From assembly GCA_050180015.1 (NCBI GenBank), contig JBFXEO010000108.1, positions 1 to 9,384 of the forward strand: a stretch of 9,384 nucleotides of DNA, given 5' to 3'. Within the stretch, counting starts at the first letter, position 1, and the number at the start of each line of letters is the position of its first letter. The position numbers and the translations under genes are program-made. Shown one piece after another: positions 6,033-9,384 of this stretch. Source of the DNA: JBFXEO01 sp050180015 (GTDB taxonomy: Bacteria; Bacteroidota; Bacteroidia; Bacteroidales; Tenuifilaceae). The notes beneath the pieces are model-generated. The model did not search any database. It saw only the letters and a program-made list of their open reading frames with translations, and was not told the DNA's origin.

Positions 6033-7913
6033 TTGAGAAATTTTCACTCAATTACGCTGATGCTAGCACTTATTCTGTGTACTACTTTTATCGTTAGTAG
6101 TACAGCGCAGGAATTGGTGATTCTCCCAAAACAAAAACAAGAAGATGTAGATAGGTACAAAGAGTTGGTTTCCAGGTACAAACAAGCCGATAACGCCCAA
6201 CAGGTAGCATTTTACCTTAATAAAATTGCATTTACTTACTGGGAAAACGGGAATGTTCAGGAAGCAATAAGCTATTTCCTGGAAACTGTTCCACCTAACG
6301 AAAAAGTTGGGAACTATAACAATATTAAAGCCGTTTACAGCAATATTGCTTTAATTTACTCCGATCTGGATAGAATTGATTTAACCCTCGAATACTTTTA
6401 CAAAAGTCTCGAAGTTAGGCGCAAAATGAACGATAAAGCCGAAATAGCAGCCGGATTAATTGATGTTGCATACATTCATACTGCGCTAAACCAACCCGAA
6501 AAGGCAATTCAACTCCTCGATGAATCGCTATCCCTTTCCAAAACGGTGAATAATCCGAGGCTTATACTCAACAGCCTGAAATTGCTATCGCAAAATTACG
6601 ATAAACTCGGGAATACCGCCAGGGCAAATGAGTACTCAGGAATGTTTTTGGTATATGAACAACAGCTGAACACGCAGCAGCTAAAATCCGAGTACGAAAC
6701 AAAGGTGGTAAAATCTGAAGCCGAGGCAGAACGCGAAAGAATGCAACGTAGCCAGCAGGAATTGCTGATGAGCCTACGGGAGCTCCAGGCAAAAGCGAAA
6801 GAGGACTCGCTGGGTTACATTGTTCTGGCAAAACAGGACAGCCTAAAAAAAGCGGAGGAGGAAGCCCGGCGTCGCCAAACAGAAATTGACCTGCTGAACA
6901 CCGACCGGGAGCTAAAGGAAACAAAAATTAGGGAGCAACAGGCAATGCAAAAAACCCAGCTGCTAATTATATACTTTGCATTGGGATTTTTTATTGTTAC
7001 ACTGCTTGGCACCGTGATAATTTATAAAAACTACCGCGACAAAAAGAAAGCGAATGAATTACTTAACCTTCGAAATCTGGAAATTCAGAGTCAACGCGAC
7101 TATATTCAAAAGCAGAACGAAAACATCAACAAAAGTATCAACTACGCCCAGGGCATCCAAAAGGCCCTGCTACCACCGCAATCGAACCTTCAGGAAATTT
7201 TCCCGGAGTCGTTCATTTTTTTTAGGCCACGCGATATTGTAAGCGGCGATTACTACTGGTTCAAGGAATTAACAACAGGATTTGGATCCGCACAAAAAAC
7301 GGGGAAAATAGCCGTTTCCGCAATTGACTGTACCGGGCATGGAGTGCCGGGAGCATTCCTCTCAATGATTGGGTACAACCTTTTAGACGACATTGTTTAC
7401 CGCGGAATAAACAAACCCGGAGAAATACTAAAAGAGCTGAACAACGGAATAAGGCGAACGCTAAGACAGGACGAAACCGAAAACCGCGATGGTATGGACA
7501 TGGCCCTATGCGTTGTAGATATTAAAAATAGGATTGTAGAGTTTTCCGGGGCAAAAAACCCTTTGGTTTACGTTGCCAATAATGCAGTTTACAGGATTAG
7601 GGGCGACAAAGAGTCCATTGGGGGTGGAATGGGCTACATGGATAACAATTTTACTACCCACTCAATTCAGGTAGAGGGCCCCACGTGGTTTTACCTGTTC
7701 TCCGATGGGTTTATCGACCAGTTTGGTGGAAACGAGGGCCGAAAGTTTATGATCAAAAATTTCATCGATTTCCTGGCCAGCATATCCATACTCCCCCCCG
7801 ACCAACAGCGCGATATGCTAAAAAATACCCTCAAGGATTGGCTGGGCACCAAATTCACCCAGGTTGACGATATACTGGTAATAGGATTCAAAGTAAACCC
7901 GGAGCCCACCTAA
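6033..7913 (+). CDS. Membrane sensor protein: TPR domain, coiled coil, SpoIIE/PP2C-type serine phosphatase
   Basis: The 626-residue product has several modules. Residues 1-26 form a signal peptide (MRNFHSITLMLALILC...STAQ). About four TPR-like units at the extended 40-residue spacing follow (near 59-92, 97-130, 137-170, 177-210). A charged coiled coil covers about 215-308, one membrane helix 309-331 (LLIIYFALGFFIVTLLGTVII), and a second helical linker 333-378 ends in NYAQGIQKALLPP. The phosphatase spans about 390-620 with its metal and catalytic motifs intact: RPRDIVSGDYYW (D401, D406), DCTGHGVPGAF (D432, H436), DGMDMAL (487-491), FSDGF (D558) and VDDILVIGF (D612, D613). The signal peptide plus one helix places the TPRs in the periplasm and the phosphatase in the cytoplasm. 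Family members dephosphorylate serine or threonine on STAS-type or other regulators; no partner is encoded in the window. The start is TTG: an in-frame TAA lies at 6021-6023, and the ATG at 6060 would strip the basic n-region from the signal peptide. A C7 run lies at codons 587-589. Confidence 0.93.
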   Translation: MRNFHSITLMLALILCTTFIVSSTAQELVILPKQKQEDVDRYKELVSRYKQADNAQQVAFYLNKIAFTYWENGNVQEAISYFLETVPPNEKVGNYNNIKAVYSNIALIYSDLDRIDLTLEYFYKSLEVRRKMNDKAEIAAGLIDVAYIHTALNQPEKAIQLLDESLSLSKTVNNPRLILNSLKLLSQNYDKLGNTARANEYSGMFLVYEQQLNTQQLKSEYETKVVKSEAEAERERMQRSQQELLMSLRELQAKAKEDSLGYIVLAKQDSLKKAEEEARRRQTEIDLLNTDRELKETKIREQQAMQKTQLLIIYFALGFFIVTLLGTVIIYKNYRDKKKANELLNLRNLEIQSQRDYIQKQNENINKSINYAQGIQKALLPPQSNLQEIFPESFIFFRPRDIVSGDYYWFKELTTGFGSAQKTGKIAVSAIDCTGHGVPGAFLSMIGYNLLDDIVYRGINKPGEILKELNNGIRRTLRQDETENRDGMDMALCVVDIKNRIVEFSGAKNPLVYVANNAVYRIRGDKESIGGGMGYMDNNFTTHSIQVEGPTWFYLFSDGFIDQFGGNEGRKFMIKNFIDFLASISILPPDQQRDMLKNTLKDWLGTKFTQVDDILVIGFKVNPEPT

Positions 7914-8156
7914 ACAATGCGGCCCACCCGAAGCCCGGTACCTTTCAATGGCACCACCTCATACAGGTATTTCTCCAAAAAACCTCAACAACCATTCTTC
8001 GCACAGCGCAAAAACCGTTACCATTTTAAGCTTCAACCCACAGAAAATGATATTTTATCAATAAAATTTGTGTTGGTATTATTTTTTACATTACCTTTAA
8101 TTTAATTTTCGAGTATAAGTAATTTACCAATAAATGTTTAATTAAACTTTACAGCT
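7914..8156. other. Intergenic spacer between phosphatase and first subunit-like gene
   Basis: This 243-bp spacer is moderately mixed in its first half and strongly A/T-rich from about 8040. An A/T-only inverted repeat near 8052-8067 is too weak to call a terminator. A 62-codon frame (7917-8105) has no recognisable features and is treated as non-coding. Confidence 0.5.
8067..8099 (+). promoter_or_regulatory. Weak candidate promoter for the first subunit-like gene
   Basis: TTTG (8067-8070) and TACCTTTA (8092-8099, one mismatch to TAnnTTTG) are separated by 21 bases, slightly wider than the 18 seen at the two better promoters in this window. The leader would be about 50 bases. This is only a tentative reading. 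Confidence 0.3.
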
Positions 8157-8750
8157 ATGAGAAAACTGTTTTACACCATGGCGCTGGCAGCACTAAGCCA
8201 GCTCAGCTTCGGACAAGCCGTTAACGATCAGGCCATTATACCTGTTTCCGTTACGCTGAATTCCATCCTGCGTTTAACCGTTGTTTCCGGTGGCAATATT
8301 GACTTTGTGGTTAACACAATAGACCAGTACACCAATGGTATAAACACTGGAGGTGCCGATGCGCGTTACCAAACCAACTTCACGGTATCCTCCTCGCAGG
8401 ATTTTAATGTTACCCTGCGTGCCGAAGATGCAACCCTTTTAGGGCAAGATAATCCTGCCCATACAATGCCCCTTGACAATGTTGGCTACGATTTAACTGA
8501 AAGCGGTGGTGGGAACGATCCTGCAAACTGGGCCTTACCCATAGCTGTGCTACCACTAACAAATGTTGCACAAAACATTGTTACGGGCGTAGTTGGAGCT
8601 GCCGCCGGCAATGCTGCACAAAACAATTTCACCATTCAGTGGAGGCTTGGAACTGGAGAGGGAACTATGATCGGTTCATCTTTACTTGAACAAAGCTTAG
8701 ACCCCGACAGGTACATTACCAATGTTTTCCTTGAACTTGTAGCAAAATAA
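8157..8750 (+). CDS. Small secreted beta-rich protein, candidate fibre or coat subunit (paralogue 1)
   Basis: The product has 197 residues. Residues 1-20 form a signal peptide (MRK, hydrophobic core, cleavage after SFGQ). The mature part is rich in Asn, Thr, Val and Gly, lacks cysteine, and has alternating strands such as TNFTVSSSQDFNVTLRAED and NNFTIQWRLGTGEG, suggesting a beta-sandwich. I do not recognise a named family. It is clearly related to the next gene: VSGGNIDFVVNTIDQYTNG (residues 43-61) matches its ISGGYVSFTFNSITEYSNG, LPLTNVAQNIVTG (132-144) matches IPLTDADQAIITG, and the C-terminal DPDRYITNVFLEL matches EPDYYFVDLIFTL. The size, composition and presence of a PapD-like chaperone nearby fit a structural subunit of the pilin/coat type, but this is inference. 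The ATG at 8157 has no Shine-Dalgarno sequence. A strong terminator follows the stop codon. Confidence 0.85.
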   Translation: MRKLFYTMALAALSQLSFGQAVNDQAIIPVSVTLNSILRLTVVSGGNIDFVVNTIDQYTNGINTGGADARYQTNFTVSSSQDFNVTLRAEDATLLGQDNPAHTMPLDNVGYDLTESGGGNDPANWALPIAVLPLTNVAQNIVTGVVGAAAGNAAQNNFTIQWRLGTGEGTMIGSSLLEQSLDPDRYITNVFLELVAK

Positions 8751-8773
8751 TAAATACCGGAATCGGATAGGTT

Positions 8774-8810
8774 GGGTGAGGGAATTTACTCACCCTGTTT
8801 TCTTTTTTTT
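8774..8810 (+). terminator. Intrinsic terminator between the two subunit-like genes
   Basis: GGGTGAG (8774-8780) pairs perfectly with CTCACCC (8789-8795) around an 8-base loop, and is followed by TGTTTTCTTTTTTTT (8796-8810). It lies 23 bases after the first gene's stop and 32 bases before the ATG of the next gene. No promoter is visible between it and that gene, so it may act as a partial attenuator. Confidence 0.88.
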
Positions 8811-8842
8811 ACTATCAGCAACAGGCCAACAAAATAGCTATA

Positions 8843-9384
8843 ATGGACAAGCATAGGGTGGGTATATCAAGAATTTTTTATATATCTTCAATACTATCAC
8901 TCATATCTGTTACCAGTACGTTTGGACAACATATAACGAAAAACATAAGGGTTATTTCGGGCGGATACGTCTCCTTCACCTTTAATTCCATCACCGAGTA
9001 TTCCAACGGAAAATCGCTGAACGGATGGACCCGCTTTACGGTAGAGTTCTCCGATACAACCGATGCCGGCGGTGATGGGGCAAGCACTGGCTGGGAAGTG
9101 CTGGTGAGGGCAAACGCTACCACCATTCAGGCAGATGGGGGAAGCGCGGATTTAAACCTGGCCCATCTCGAAGTAAGACCAACAACCGCAATCCCCGGGG
9201 CATCGGCCACAAACATACCTTTAACCGATGCCGATCAGGCTATTATCACCGGCGGGGATCCCGGAGCGGGGACTATTTCCGGTGAAATTATAGTTGATTT
9301 CGATTGCGGAACCACCCTGCCCCTGCTTGGTAAAGAACCCGATTACTATTTTGTTGACCTTATTTTTACCTTACACGAGTTACC
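8843..9384 (+). CDS. Small secreted beta-rich protein, paralogue 2 (3' end outside window)
   Basis: The frame is open from the ATG at 8843 to the window edge, giving 180 residues and no stop. Residues 1-29 look like a signal peptide (MDKHR, then IFYISSILSLISVTSTFGQ). The mature part is beta-rich and acidic with Gly/Thr/Asn-rich turns, and has one cysteine (C155). It aligns with the preceding product at three blocks in the same order: ISGGYVSFTFNSITEYSNG (38-56), IPLTDADQAIITG (125-137) and EPDYYFVDLIFTL (165-177). Between the blocks it differs strongly, with an inserted WTRFTVEFSDTTDAGGDG-type loop. Because the upstream paralogue ends only a few residues after the last block, this gene probably stops shortly after the window. 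It may be a minor or adaptor subunit to the upstream major subunit; this is inferred from order, divergence and the intervening terminator. The family is not recognised. Confidence 0.83.
   Translation, partial: MDKHRVGISRIFYISSILSLISVTSTFGQHITKNIRVISGGYVSFTFNSITEYSNGKSLNGWTRFTVEFSDTTDAGGDGASTGWEVLVRANATTIQADGGSADLNLAHLEVRPTTAIPGASATNIPLTDADQAIITGGDPGAGTISGEIIVDFDCGTTLPLLGKEPDYYFVDLIFTLHEL

Noticed and set aside
6063..6086. Lipoprotein signal (LILC) in the phosphatase N-terminus
   Set aside because: The residues before the Cys do not fit a lipobox, and hydrophobic sequence continues past it to a normal STAQ cleavage region.
7917..8105. 62-codon plus-strand ORF after the phosphatase gene
   Set aside because: It begins 4 bases after the phosphatase stop, but its sequence is basic and featureless until an A/T-rich hydrophobic end that reflects the A/T-rich spacer.
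8878..9126. 82-codon minus-strand ORF opposite the second subunit-like gene
   Set aside because: The plus-strand frame has a signal peptide and clear similarity to the neighbouring paralogue; the minus frame is its shadow.

Overview
The window looks like chromosomal DNA from a member of the Bacteroidota, probably class Bacteroidia. Three things suggest this. The gyrB product is of the short (662-residue) type. The promoter-like elements match the TTTG / TAnnTTTG consensus of that phylum. The starts lack Shine-Dalgarno sequences, and most of the secreted proteins have signal peptides ending in '..GQ' or '..AQ'. I cannot name a genus from the sequence alone.

Layout, left to right. Bases 2-1369 (+) are the 3' end of an outer-membrane beta-barrel gene, probably of the TonB-dependent receptor type. 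Bases 1594-3582 (+) are a complete, intact gyrB. A long inverted repeat at 3596-3638 serves as a two-way terminator between gyrB and a convergent minus-strand pair. That pair is a PapD-like periplasmic chaperone (4805-5665) and, overlapping its end by 14 bp, a secreted protein built from thirteen 24-residue MORN/YwqK-type repeats (3628-4818). A 367-bp divergent intergenic region carries a plausible promoter for each direction. It leads into a plus-strand membrane sensor-phosphatase (6033-7913): signal peptide, TPRs, coiled coil, one membrane helix and a SpoIIE/PP2C-type serine phosphatase. After a 243-bp gap come two tandem genes for small secreted proteins (8157-8750 and 8843 to beyond the window end). 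These are clearly paralogous to each other and are separated by a strong intrinsic terminator.

How the parts may fit. gyrB and the barrel gene look like ordinary neighbours. The region from 3628 to the right edge reads as one accessory envelope locus. The PapD-like chaperone would hold beta-sandwich clients in the periplasm, and the tandem paralogues are good candidates for such clients (fibre or coat subunits). The MORN-repeat protein is co-transcribed with the chaperone. The phosphatase has a predicted periplasmic TPR sensor and could link envelope status to cytoplasmic signalling. The individual families are readable from sequence; the idea that they form one system is inference from gene order. 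No usher or other outer-membrane export partner is visible, so it would have to lie to the right or elsewhere.
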